In this document: in pieces, positions 1 to 7,484 of the stretch
Numbering within the stretch: position 1 is the stretch's first letter
Layout of the letters: each line of letters starts with the position of its first letter
Origin: CBDAQV01 sp965199335
GTDB taxonomy: Bacteria; Pseudomonadota; Alphaproteobacteria; CALMVH01
Length of the DNA stretch: 64,000 nucleotides
Direction of reading: 5' to 3'
Assembly: GCA_965199335.1 (NCBI GenBank)
Contig: CBDAQZ010000001.1
Location: forward strand, 248,001 to 312,000
Translations under genes and position numbers: made by a program
The notes under the pieces: generated by a model
Database searches by the model: none
Seen by the model: the letters and a program-made list of their open reading frames with translations, nothing else
Told to the model about the DNA's origin: nothing

Positions 1-484
1 CGGCCCAAGGCATCGCACCCACAAGGATCTGCTTGTGGGATACCCTGCCGATCAACGACTCGCTCAGCGTAAATTGCATCGACTGCTTGGCATGGATGAA
101 ATACTCCCGATCGGCGATATTGAGGCCGTCGGCGCTGCCTGTGCCGCATATCATAGCGCCGTCACGGTCCACGATCGCTATAGTGGAATAGATTTGAAGC
201 CGTGCCAGAACCTTGTTCAGGGTCCGCGAGCAGGACGGATTGGCGATTTTATAGTCGTTGCTTTCCACCAGGACGCTTAGCAGCTGCTTCAGGTCGTCCA
301 GGGTCTCTTTCTGGTAGCCCGATGCAATCAGGGCATAATTCTTGGTCGATTCATTCGCGCGTTCCATCTGATCGCGGTTGGCATTCCAGCTGATCACGAT
401 CATGGCTATGACGATCGGCAATAGCGGAATTGTCAGCGCCAAAGTCAATCTGGAACGTATCGAGTAGAAGAAAGGTTTAATCAT
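1..484 (-). CDS. Membrane sensor histidine kinase, N-terminal part (cut by window edge)
   Basis: An open frame begins at ATG 484 on the minus strand and runs off the window start, giving 161 residues without a stop. Residues 1-35 form a basic start and one membrane segment (LALTIPLLPIVIAMIVIS). A periplasmic sensor-like stretch follows, with VDRDGAMICG and NIADREYFIHA, a pattern known from Cache/GAF-like input regions of HWE/HisKA_2 kinases. The kinase core lies outside the window, so 'histidine kinase' is inferred from this pattern and from the divergent receiver gene starting 32 bases away. A diguanylate cyclase is the main alternative. Confidence 0.6.
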   Translation of the reverse strand, partial: MIKPFFYSIRSRLTLALTIPLLPIVIAMIVISWNANRDQMERANESTKNYALIASGYQKETLDDLKQLLSVLVESNDYKIANPSCSRTLNKVLARLQIYSTIAIVDRDGAMICGTGSADGLNIADREYFIHAKQSMQFTLSESLIGRVSHKQILVGAMPWA

Positions 485-516
485 TTGGAAACACTTGTCT
501 ATCCGGGAAGCAGAAC

Positions 517-951
517 ATGATTCCATTACGTAATTTCAATTTCGCTGGTCTGGACCAGACGGTAGGTGGAATTGGTGTAGACGCACATCGCAGCAATGTC
601 TTGCTGATTGAGGACGAGGCCGTGATCGCACTCGATATGGCAAACGATCTTGAGAGTTGGGCATACAAGGTCATAGGCATTGCACACTCCATGAAGCAGG
701 CACTGGAGGCGGCCGAAAAATGCCGTCCCGAACTTGCGATCGTCGACGTGAAGCTGCGTAGTGAGCATGATGGCGTTGAAATTGCCGAAGTTTTGAAATC
801 CAGGTTTAACACTCAGATTGTTTTCCTAACGGCTCAAAGCGATCGGTCGACAAGGGAACGGATCATGCGGTTAAATCCAATGGGTTTCTTGTTCAAGCCA
901 TACTCTTCGCATATGCTGCGTCAGCTGCTTGAAACGTACGAAGCGGAATAA
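517..951 (+). CDS. Single-domain response regulator (CheY-like receiver)
   Basis: A 144-residue protein with one receiver domain after a 26-residue leader. Visible features are the acidic pocket (LLIEDEAV, residues 29-36), the phospho-acceptor Asp77 in AIVDVKL, and the conserved Lys127 in LFKPYS. There is no output domain, so it probably relays phosphate or acts by protein contact. It is divergent from the truncated sensor kinase and the two starts are only 32 bases apart, so they probably share a control region and form a pair. Receivers of this type commonly accompany HWE kinases. GGGAAG upstream of ATG 517 is a plausible ribosome-binding site. Confidence 0.8.
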   Translation: MIPLRNFNFAGLDQTVGGIGVDAHRSNVLLIEDEAVIALDMANDLESWAYKVIGIAHSMKQALEAAEKCRPELAIVDVKLRSEHDGVEIAEVLKSRFNTQIVFLTAQSDRSTRERIMRLNPMGFLFKPYSSHMLRQLLETYEAE

Positions 952-961
952 AGGCAGCGCC

Positions 962-1198
962 TTACTCCCAGACGGGCTTGCCAAGATCGACCTGGCCGGG
1001 GGTGGTCGCCGCCCCTCCCACACCGCCGACCGCACCACCGATCAATGCCCCGGCAAGGGGATTCCCACCCGTTGCCGCGCCTATGACGGCGCCCGAACCG
1101 GCGCCGATGCCCGCCCCGCTTGCAGCGCGATCGCCCGTAGTCTCGCCGCATCCGGCCAGCACCAAGGGCAAGAGAAACAGATATTTATAATATTTCAT
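962..1198 (-). CDS. Small glycine-zipper lipoprotein
   Basis: About 78 residues. A short basic start and hydrophobic stretch lead to a lipobox (LVLAGC), so the mature protein should begin at a lipidated cysteine. The body is a glycine/alanine-rich zipper (GAGIGAGSGAVIGAATGG) typical of small outer-membrane lipoproteins. Start 1198 is preferred over ATG 1219 because GGGAGGAC sits 6-7 bases before it, inside what would otherwise be coding sequence. The role is unknown; such proteins are often envelope-stress induced. The gene converges on the receiver gene, with 10 bases between stops. Confidence 0.75.
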   Translation of the reverse strand: MKYYKYLFLLPLVLAGCGETTGDRAASGAGIGAGSGAVIGAATGGNPLAGALIGGAVGGVGGAATTPGQVDLGKPVWE

Positions 1199-1302
1199 TT
1201 GTGTCCTCCCTGCTTTCAAGGCAAAGCATCAATCCACAGCAAACGCCTTTGTTAAAGGTATGTTCCTTCAATGATGGATGTTGCGAATCGCATCGATATG
1301 GC

Positions 1303-1339
1303 AAAAAAAAGCTTTCCAGAGCGTTAGCTCGGGAAAGCT
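1303..1339 (-). terminator. Rho-independent terminator, minus strand
   Basis: AGCTTTCC at 1310-1317 pairs with GGAAAGCT at 1332-1339, and inside it GAGC-GTTA-GCTC continues the stem after a one-base mismatch. On the minus strand this hairpin is followed by at least seven T residues (A run 1303-1309 on the plus strand). On the plus strand no T run follows, so it acts on minus-strand transcripts only. Confidence 0.8.
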
Positions 1340-1430
1340 CAAGGAAAGGCATAAAGCCTGTAGGACCTGACAGGGATGAGGGATATCAAAACCTGTCACA
1401 CTAACGAACATAGAAACCCAACCAAGGTTC
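1303..1430 (-). ncRNA. Candidate small RNA ending in a strong terminator
   Basis: No coding frame is credible between 1199 and 1437, yet the minus strand carries a textbook Rho-independent terminator at 1303-1339 with no minus-strand gene upstream to use it. Above it, still on the minus strand, are two further foldable segments: TGACAGG paired with CCTGTCA, and AGGC-TTTAT-GCCT. Together these suggest a transcript of about 100-130 bases beginning close to, or antisense to, the start of the DUF1345 gene. No promoter could be pinned down and no known RNA family was recognised. The upper boundary is a guess. Confidence 0.4.
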
Positions 1431-1437
1431 CCATTCG

Positions 1438-2127
1438 ATGATATCTTTTCGTAAAAACCGTCTTCCCCTACTGCTTGGCAACCATTGGCGCTTGTTCGGT
1501 GGCCTTGGGGTGGGGATCGTGCTGGCTGTTTGCCTGCCATCCAGCCTTTCCTGCGTGTTCAGGGCCATTGTCGCCTGGGACAGCGCTGCGATCATCTACC
1601 TGGCGCTGATCCTCATGGGGGTTGCCGGCAAGAACACGGCCGAGGATTTGAAACGAAAAGCGGCCAGGGAAGATCAGAGCCGGTGGATGATCCTGATGCT
1701 GATGACGGTTGCCTCCTTCGTCAGCCTGATCGCGATCGGCACGCTGCTGTCGAACACGAAGGATCTGCCGCCTATGGTCGCGCATCTGCATCTGGCGCTG
1801 GGGCTGATCACGGTGGTGTCGTCATGGTCGATGATGCACATGATCTTTGCCGTGCACTATGCCCACGAATATTATGGGGATGCCAATGAAAGCCCCGATA
1901 ATTACGAGGCTTACAGGGGTCTGATATTTCCGGGCGACAAGGATCCGGTATTTTTCGACTTCATGTATTATTCCTACGTTGTCGGCATGACCTGCCAGGT
2001 TTCCGATATTCAGATCAGCAGTACATTGATGCGCCGCCTGACCCTGGCCCACGGCGTGCTGGCTTTTTTCTTCAACACCGTCGTGCTTGCGCTTACCGTC
2101 AATATCGCCGCCGGGCTGGTATCGTGA
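1438..2127 (+). CDS. DUF1345 family integral membrane protein
   Basis: A 229-residue hydrophobic protein with about five membrane segments, near residues 15-35, 38-58, 77-98, 110-132 and 205-228. The family pattern is seen in WDSAAIIYLALILMG near the start, HLALGLITVVSSW and HMIFAVHYAHEYY in the middle, and FMYYSYVVGMTCQVSDI after a soluble loop. Length and segment order match DUF1345 proteins, which have no established function. It stands alone, 77 bases before pyruvate kinase on the same strand. The candidate small RNA is antisense to its leader region. Confidence 0.8.
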   Translation: MISFRKNRLPLLLGNHWRLFGGLGVGIVLAVCLPSSLSCVFRAIVAWDSAAIIYLALILMGVAGKNTAEDLKRKAAREDQSRWMILMLMTVASFVSLIAIGTLLSNTKDLPPMVAHLHLALGLITVVSSWSMMHMIFAVHYAHEYYGDANESPDNYEAYRGLIFPGDKDPVFFDFMYYSYVVGMTCQVSDIQISSTLMRRLTLAHGVLAFFFNTVVLALTVNIAAGLVS

Positions 2128-2204
2128 CGGCATGGTCCCGATGGCACTGGCGCATTGCCGTTTTTTGGATTAAATCGGCAGCCAGTAACGCATAGAGGCC
2201 ACCA

Positions 2205-3689
2205 GTGATACGTCGTCAACGCCGCGCGAAAATAGTCGCCACCCTAGGTCCCGCAACTTCCACTCCCGAGATGATCGAAGCCCTGTTCCAGACCGGGGTC
2301 GATGTCTTCCGCCTGAATTTCAGCCACGGAACTCACGAGGAACAGAAAGAGCGGTTCGACATCATACGCCATGTCGAGGACAAGTTCGACCGCCCCATCG
2401 CCATCATGCAGGATCTGCAGGGACCGAAACTGCGCCTTGGGACCTTTGCCGACGGCCCTGTCACTCTGCTGACCGGACAGCGCATGCGGCTCGATCTCGA
2501 TCCCACTGCCGGCTCACTGCAGCGCGCCTGCCTGCCGCATCCGGAAATCTTCCAGGCGATGAGCGTCGGCACCGAACTGCTGGTCGATGACGGCAAGGTG
2601 CGCCTCATCGTCGAAAGCCATGGCGCGGATCATGCCGAGGTTCTGGCGCTGGTCGGCGGTGTGCTGTCGAACCGCAAGGGCGTCAACGTCCCCAACGCCG
2701 TGCTGCCCATTGCCGCCCTGACCGAAAAGGATCACCGCGACCTGCGCTTCGGCCTGGAAATCGGCGTCGACTGGATCGCCCTGTCCTTCGTGCAGCGTCC
2801 CGAGGACGTGATCGAAGCGCGGGGGATCATCGGCAATCGCGCCGGTATCCTGTCCAAGCTCGAAAAGCCCTCCGCCATCGATTTCCTCGACGAGATCGTC
2901 GAGCAGTCGGACGCCATCATGGTGGCGCGCGGCGATCTGGGCGTCGAAATGCCGCCCGAGGAAGTGCCACTGCTGCAGCGCAAGATCATCCGCGCCTCCC
3001 GCCGTGCCGGCAAGCCGGTGGTGGTCGCGACGCAGATGCTGGAAAGCATGATCAAGGCGCCGACGCCGACCCGCGCCGAGGCGTCGGACGTGGCGACGGC
3101 GGTTTACGAGGGCGCGGATGCGGTGATGCTGTCGGCGGAAACCGCAGCCGGCGACTATCCGCTGGAAGCCGTCACGATCATGAGCCGGATCATCAGCAAG
3201 GTGGAAGGCGATTCCCAGTATCGCACGCTGATGGAAGCCAACCAGGTTGCGCCCGAAGGCACCATATCGGACGCGATCAGCGCCGCCGCCCGCCAGGTGG
3301 CGCGTACGGTGAAGGCGCGTGCGATCGTGACTTATACCAGCCGTGGCGCAACCACCTTGCGCGCAGCGCGCGAGCGGCCCGAAGCGCCGATCCTGTGCCT
3401 GACATCGACCAAGCAGATCGCGCGCCGCACCTGCATCATCTGGGGCGTGCATTCCTGCATGACCAAGGACATCACCAATTTCTCGGAAATGGTCGGCAAG
3501 GCCGTACGTTTTTCCTACCGCGAAGGCTTCGGCCATATCGGCGAGCACATCGTGATCACCGCCGGCGTACCTTTCGGCCAGCCGGGCGCGACCAACGTGC
3601 TGCGTATCGCGGAAATCACGGAAGACCTGGCGCGCGGCGTCAACGGTGCGGAACTGGAAAACGGCAGGATGGAACCGGTTACGGCGTGA
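2205..3689 (+). CDS. pyk: Pyruvate kinase
   Basis: 494 residues, the usual length. The enzyme converts phosphoenolpyruvate and ADP to pyruvate and ATP in the cytoplasm, the last step of glycolysis. The start is GTG at 2205, giving RRQRRAKIVATLGPAT, the standard N-terminus. Other markers are VFRLNFSHG, the signature around the active-site lysine (ILSKLEKPSAI), the metal-binding segment IMVARGDLGVEMP and VVVATQMLESM. The C-terminal domain follows from about residue 350. The stop is 7 bases from that of the convergent GNAT gene. Confidence 0.95.
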   Translation: MIRRQRRAKIVATLGPATSTPEMIEALFQTGVDVFRLNFSHGTHEEQKERFDIIRHVEDKFDRPIAIMQDLQGPKLRLGTFADGPVTLLTGQRMRLDLDPTAGSLQRACLPHPEIFQAMSVGTELLVDDGKVRLIVESHGADHAEVLALVGGVLSNRKGVNVPNAVLPIAALTEKDHRDLRFGLEIGVDWIALSFVQRPEDVIEARGIIGNRAGILSKLEKPSAIDFLDEIVEQSDAIMVARGDLGVEMPPEEVPLLQRKIIRASRRAGKPVVVATQMLESMIKAPTPTRAEASDVATAVYEGADAVMLSAETAAGDYPLEAVTIMSRIISKVEGDSQYRTLMEANQVAPEGTISDAISAAARQVARTVKARAIVTYTSRGATTLRAARERPEAPILCLTSTKQIARRTCIIWGVHSCMTKDITNFSEMVGKAVRFSYREGFGHIGEHIVITAGVPFGQPGATNVLRIAEITEDLARGVNGAELENGRMEPVTA

Positions 3690-3696
3690 TGGCCGG

Positions 3697-4284
3697 TTAG
3701 CGCTTGTACGTGCGCAGGTGACTTACCGTGCCCATCGGCTTGGCAGAAGCGTTCGGGGCAGGCGGCAGTTCCTTCTTGAACAATGTCAGCAGCGTACCGT
3801 CCAGGTCGCGTCGACCGGCGCCGTAATGAACGTAGCCGTTGCGCAGGAAGCCCTTTTCCGAAGGTGTGTTGCCATCGGCGACACGGCTGTTCAGCGTCGT
3901 CAGCCCAGCTTCAGCCGCTCTTTTCTCCACAGCCTGCAGGACCTGATCCATCAGGCGCTGTTCGCGGTGCAGCGGATGAACGAATACGGATTGTATCAAG
4001 CCCGAATTGGGGCCGGCGGCAGGCTCGAGGACGTTCGGTACGCCGACCAGCGCCATGGCCGCCAGCTCCCCGCGCGGCGTGACCATGCCGATTGCCAGAT
4101 GCGGCCGGTCGGTAAAGCTTTCCAGGCGCGCCAGCGTCTTGGGAATGATGAAATGCCCGTATGGCTCACCCAGCTCGAGCTGAATCGACTTCTGCAGCGC
4201 GAACATCGCTGGCGCATCGGCACGTTTCAGTTCCCGAGCGATGTAGTCGGGGCGCAGGGAGGGAAGGGAAGCTTGAAAGGTCAT
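3697..4284 (-). CDS. GNAT-family acetyltransferase
   Basis: 195 residues. The central and C-terminal part looks like the GCN5-related N-acetyltransferase fold: a strand with GELAAMALVGVP, then SVFVHPLHREQRLMDQVL as the acetyl-CoA-binding loop and helix, then GLTTLNSRVADGN and a final EKGFLRNGYVHYG, the usual 'same-position' motif. The pyrophosphate loop is less canonical (HREQRLMD) than Q/RxxGxG/A. The substrate cannot be inferred. It is a single gene, convergent with pyruvate kinase. Confidence 0.7.
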   Translation of the reverse strand: MTFQASLPSLRPDYIARELKRADAPAMFALQKSIQLELGEPYGHFIIPKTLARLESFTDRPHLAIGMVTPRGELAAMALVGVPNVLEPAAGPNSGLIQSVFVHPLHREQRLMDQVLQAVEKRAAEAGLTTLNSRVADGNTPSEKGFLRNGYVHYGAGRRDLDGTLLTLFKKELPPAPNASAKPMGTVSHLRTYKR

Positions 4285-4442
4285 GAAATGAAACCGGCTT
4301 GGAAATAGACACTGCCCGATAAACTCAGGCGCTTACCGCATGCCTCCCTGTAGGAAGCACCGACTATCGTCGCGGTCGTCTGGAAGCCGGAAAATTACTC
4401 ATGGAAAACCGATAGCTGAAATCACCCCGGACGTCAAGAATT

Positions 4443-5264
4443 TTAACTTTGAACGTCAGCCCGCGGCAGTACTTCACGCTGGATTTCGTACAGCATCAGC
4501 GATGTGGCGATGCCCAGGTTGAGCGAGTCGGCGCTGCCGGTCATGGGGATCCTGACCAGCCCCGTACAAGCTTTTGCCAGGGCGTCGCTAAGACCCGGCC
4601 CCTCGCTGCCCATGACCAGCATCGTTCCAGGTTGATAAGGCCGCCTGTAGTCCTGGTGTCCGGAAAGATGCGTGCCGATAATCTCGCTCCGCCAACCGCC
4701 GGCCAGATCCAGGAAGCCCGAAACGTCGGTACGGGCCAGCTTCATGCCGAAGACCGATCCCATGCTGGAACGGACGGCTTCCCGCGAATAGGGGTCGCAG
4801 CAATCGCCGATCAGCACGATACCGCCGGCGCCCGTGGCGTCGGCGGTACGGATGATCGTACCCAGATTGCCGGGATCGCGGACTTCCTCAAGCGCAATCC
4901 ATGGCGCGGCGTCCGCAAAAGGGATGTCGCACATATCGAGCCAGCGCTGCCGGAAGACAGCGATGATCTTCTGCGGGTTGTCGCGGGTCGACAGCTTGCC
5001 CAGGACATCCGTGGACGCTTCGATGCATTCCGCGCCCGACTGCGAGGCCCACGCGATCAGGTCTTGCAGAAAGGGCGACCTCGCTTCGCTGGCTTCATAG
5101 ACAAGGGTGACGGGCTGCCATTCCAGTTCGCGCGCGGTGGCGACAACCTTGATCCCTTCGCCGACGAACAGGCCGGTTTCCTTGCGCGCCTTGCGAAGCT
5201 CCAGCGCCCGCACGAACTTGACGGTGGCATTCTGCAGGCTGGTGACGATGCGCGGATCGTTCAT
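4443..5264 (-). CDS. SpoU/TrmH-family RNA 2'-O-methyltransferase
   Basis: 273 residues, with a substrate-binding N-terminal domain (about residues 1-105, beginning ITS-like with IVTSLQNATVKFVRAL and FVGEGIKVV) and a SPOUT catalytic domain. The three SPOUT motifs are visible: RDPGNLGTIIRTADA, then LVMGSEGPGLS, then PMTGSADSLNLGIATSLMLY, which form the knotted SAM site. It methylates ribose in rRNA or tRNA; resemblance is closest to RlmB/TsnR-type enzymes but the target base is not predictable. Its start overlaps the stop of the upstream methyltransferase by 4 bases, so the two are cotranscribed. Confidence 0.85.
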   Translation of the reverse strand: MNDPRIVTSLQNATVKFVRALELRKARKETGLFVGEGIKVVATARELEWQPVTLVYEASEARSPFLQDLIAWASQSGAECIEASTDVLGKLSTRDNPQKIIAVFRQRWLDMCDIPFADAAPWIALEEVRDPGNLGTIIRTADATGAGGIVLIGDCCDPYSREAVRSSMGSVFGMKLARTDVSGFLDLAGGWRSEIIGTHLSGHQDYRRPYQPGTMLVMGSEGPGLSDALAKACTGLVRIPMTGSADSLNLGIATSLMLYEIQREVLPRADVQS

Positions 5265-6196
5265 CGTGCGCCGCCGCGCCAGCGTGAATAGAGCGATGTC
5301 GAAAGCAGGCGGCCCGCGCTCTGTTCGCGCAGGGCAAGCTCGCCGCTTTCCAGGGTGCCGGTGTCGAAAGTCTCGCGCATCAATGCGTCGATTGTCAGGA
5401 AGGAGGCACGAATCGCATAGGTCGTCAGGATCAGGAAGCTGGCCCCAGGGGCGAGCAGGGGACGGCAGGTGCGCAGCAGATCTGGCAGGTCGGTGAACAG
5501 ATCCCAGACCTCGCCCTCCGGGCCACGGCCGAATTTAGGCGGGTCGACCAGTATGCCGTGATAAGTCTTGCCGCGCCGCACTTCGCGCGCTGCGAATTTG
5601 CGCGCGTCGTCCACGATCCAGCGGATCGGCGAATCCGTCAGGCCGGACAATTCCTGGTTCTCCTTCGCCCACTCGATGGACTTTTTGGACGCATCGACAT
5701 GAGTGACTTCGGCGCCATTGGCGGCCGCAACCAGTGAGGCGACACCCGTATAGCCGAAAAGATTCAGCAGGCGGGGTATCTCGCCTTCTGCCTTCAGTGC
5801 CTGCAGAGTGCCGGCCATCCATTCCCAATGCGCCATTTGTTCCGGGAAAATGCCCAGATGCCGAAAGGCGCTGAAGCGGCACAAGGCCTTTACGTTCAGA
5901 ACCGTCACCGGCCAGCCATCGGGTGCGCCGCCTTCTATCCGCCATTTACCCTGTTCGCCCTCGTCGGTGGCGGCGAAGACGCCATCGGCCTGCTTCCATC
6001 GCTCGGTGGGCAGGGTCTGCGGCCAGATGGCCTGTGCCTCGGGGCGATCGACTACGATGTCGCCGAACCTCTCCAGCTTCCGCCCGCAGCCACTGTCCAT
6101 CAAGGCATAGCCATGAAATGGATCGACAATTGAAATAGTGGCCGAGACTGCGTTCGGGGATGATGGAGAGAGCTGCACGGGGATTTCTGACGTCAT
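5261..6196 (-). CDS. Class I SAM-dependent methyltransferase (RlmI/RlmK-like)
   Basis: 311 residues. A Rossmann methyltransferase core is seen from about residue 130: LLNLFGYTGVASLVAAANGA is the SAM-binding motif I, VTHVDASKKSIEWAKENQ is motif II, and ILVDPPKFGRG is the DPP[KR]-type catalytic motif IV found in 23S rRNA cytosine/guanine methyltransferases such as RlmI. The N-terminal part lacks an obvious PUA domain, and the target is unconfirmed. It is the first gene of a two-gene operon with the SpoU/TrmH gene, which supports an RNA-modification role. Confidence 0.75.
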   Translation of the reverse strand: MTSEIPVQLSPSSPNAVSATISIVDPFHGYALMDSGCGRKLERFGDIVVDRPEAQAIWPQTLPTERWKQADGVFAATDEGEQGKWRIEGGAPDGWPVTVLNVKALCRFSAFRHLGIFPEQMAHWEWMAGTLQALKAEGEIPRLLNLFGYTGVASLVAAANGAEVTHVDASKKSIEWAKENQELSGLTDSPIRWIVDDARKFAAREVRRGKTYHGILVDPPKFGRGPEGEVWDLFTDLPDLLRTCRPLLAPGASFLILTTYAIRASFLTIDALMRETFDTGTLESGELALREQSAGRLLSTSLYSRWRGGAR

Positions 6197-6418
6197 CAGT
6201 CAGCCGTAGCGGCAAGTTGCCTGGAAATTAAGTGTTTTTTGCAAAAGGCTAGAAATGAGGCATTCAAATGGAACAAAGCAAGATCAAATGGAAATCTTAA
6301 TTAAACTGAAGACTAGAAATGCATCTGCTTTTACTGTGCGTTAGCTTAATTTACTGTATACACGTATGAATATTTGGTGTACCGATTTGATTAAGAATAG
6401 CCAAATACGAGGACCGCC
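6197..6418 (+). promoter_or_regulatory. AT-rich control region of rpfF with paired direct repeats
   Basis: These 222 bases between the methyltransferase start and rpfF are clearly more AT-rich than the surrounding genes. TCAAATGGAA occurs at 6264-6273 and again at 6284-6293, exactly 20 bases apart (about two helical turns). CTAGAAATG occurs at 6249-6257 and 6313-6321. Such spacing would suit a dimeric regulator, but no known operator was recognised. CGAGGACCGCC before ATG 6419 supplies the ribosome-binding site. The exact promoter elements are uncertain. Confidence 0.4.
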
Positions 6419-7399
6419 ATGGGAAGTGTTGCACGTCTTTCGGACCAGTTGAAACTGCGTACTGTATCTGACCAGTCTTCAAACAACCCTTCCAATTCAT
6501 GGGCCGGCAAGCTTGCCGGACTTAGCGAACTCGATGTTTCCTATGATGCCAATGACGGTATTCTCTGGAAGCGCATGAAACATGCGGGCCGGGCGAGCGC
6601 TTCGATGGAGCTGCTGACCGAAACCCTCGAAGTGCTTTCCGCTGCAAAGGCCGCTTACGCCGAAGACGTTAAGGCCGACCGCAAATCGATCAAATACATG
6701 GTGACGACCTCGATGTTGTCCGGCGTCTTCCTGCTGGGGGGCGACCTGCCGTTTTTCGCGCAGATGATCGCAAGCAGGGACCGTGCATCGCTGATGCTGT
6801 ATGCCACCCAGTGCATCAACGTCATCCACGCTTATGCCAACGGTACGGGTACGCCCGCGCATTCGATCGCTCTGGTCCAGGGCGACGCGCTCGGCGGCGG
6901 ATTCGAGATCGCGCTGGCCAACGATGTAATCATCGCCGAGAAGAGCGCGAAATTCGGCCTGCCCGAGGTTCTGTTCAATCTGTTTCCCGGAATGGGGGCC
7001 TATACGCTTCTGGCCCGCAAGCTGGATGTCGTCCGCGCCGAGCGCATGATCCTCGGCGGCAAGATCTACACCGCCGACGAGATGCACGAGATGGGCCTGG
7101 TCGATGTCGTCGCCGAGGACGGCGAGGGCGAAGTTGCCCTGTATGACTACATCGAGCGTCATAACCGCCTCTATACGTCGCGCCAGTCGGTGATAAAGGC
7201 CCGCCAGATCGCCAAGCCGGTTTCGTATGACGAGCTCAAGGCGATCGTCGAGGTCTGGGTCGATGCGGCGATGTCGCTGACCCCCGCCGATCTGCGCAAG
7301 ATGCAGCTGGTCACCAAGGCACAGGATCGCCGCCTAGGCTTCGCTGCCAAGGCATCCGAGCCTCAGCAGGATGAAGTGATCCAGCAGCTGACTGCCTGA
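6419..7399 (+). CDS. rpfF: RpfF, DSF-family signal synthase (crotonase fold)
   Basis: 326 residues. RpfF makes cis-2-unsaturated fatty acid signals (DSF family) from acyl-ACP by combined dehydratase and thioesterase steps in the cytoplasm. The crotonase core contains the oxyanion-type LLGGDLPFF (105-113), VQGDALGGGFE (153-163) and GLPEVLFNLFPGMGAY (180-195). Glu163 and Glu183 keep the 20-residue spacing of the two catalytic glutamates of Xanthomonas RpfF (Glu141 and Glu161). The pattern fits RpfF much better than ordinary enoyl-CoA hydratases. The rpfC gene follows on the opposite strand, which strengthens the call. A hairpin terminator lies between them. Confidence 0.9.
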   Translation: MGSVARLSDQLKLRTVSDQSSNNPSNSWAGKLAGLSELDVSYDANDGILWKRMKHAGRASASMELLTETLEVLSAAKAAYAEDVKADRKSIKYMVTTSMLSGVFLLGGDLPFFAQMIASRDRASLMLYATQCINVIHAYANGTGTPAHSIALVQGDALGGGFEIALANDVIIAEKSAKFGLPEVLFNLFPGMGAYTLLARKLDVVRAERMILGGKIYTADEMHEMGLVDVVAEDGEGEVALYDYIERHNRLYTSRQSVIKARQIAKPVSYDELKAIVEVWVDAAMSLTPADLRKMQLVTKAQDRRLGFAAKASEPQQDEVIQQLTA

Positions 7400-7423
7400 T
7401 CTTTTTTTGGATAGCTAAAGAAG

Positions 7424-7449
7424 CGGGCCGGGTTTTCCGGCCCGTTTTC
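7424..7449. terminator. Rho-independent terminator between rpfF and rpfC
   Basis: CGGGCCGG at 7424-7431 pairs with CCGGCCCG at 7437-7444 around a GTTTT loop, followed by a T-rich run (TTTTCTTTT) on the plus strand. It ends rpfF, and the same stem could also help stop rpfC transcripts coming from the other side. Confidence 0.8.
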
Positions 7450-7484
7450 TTTTGGTGCAAAGTGATAGATTACGTCGTCGCTTA

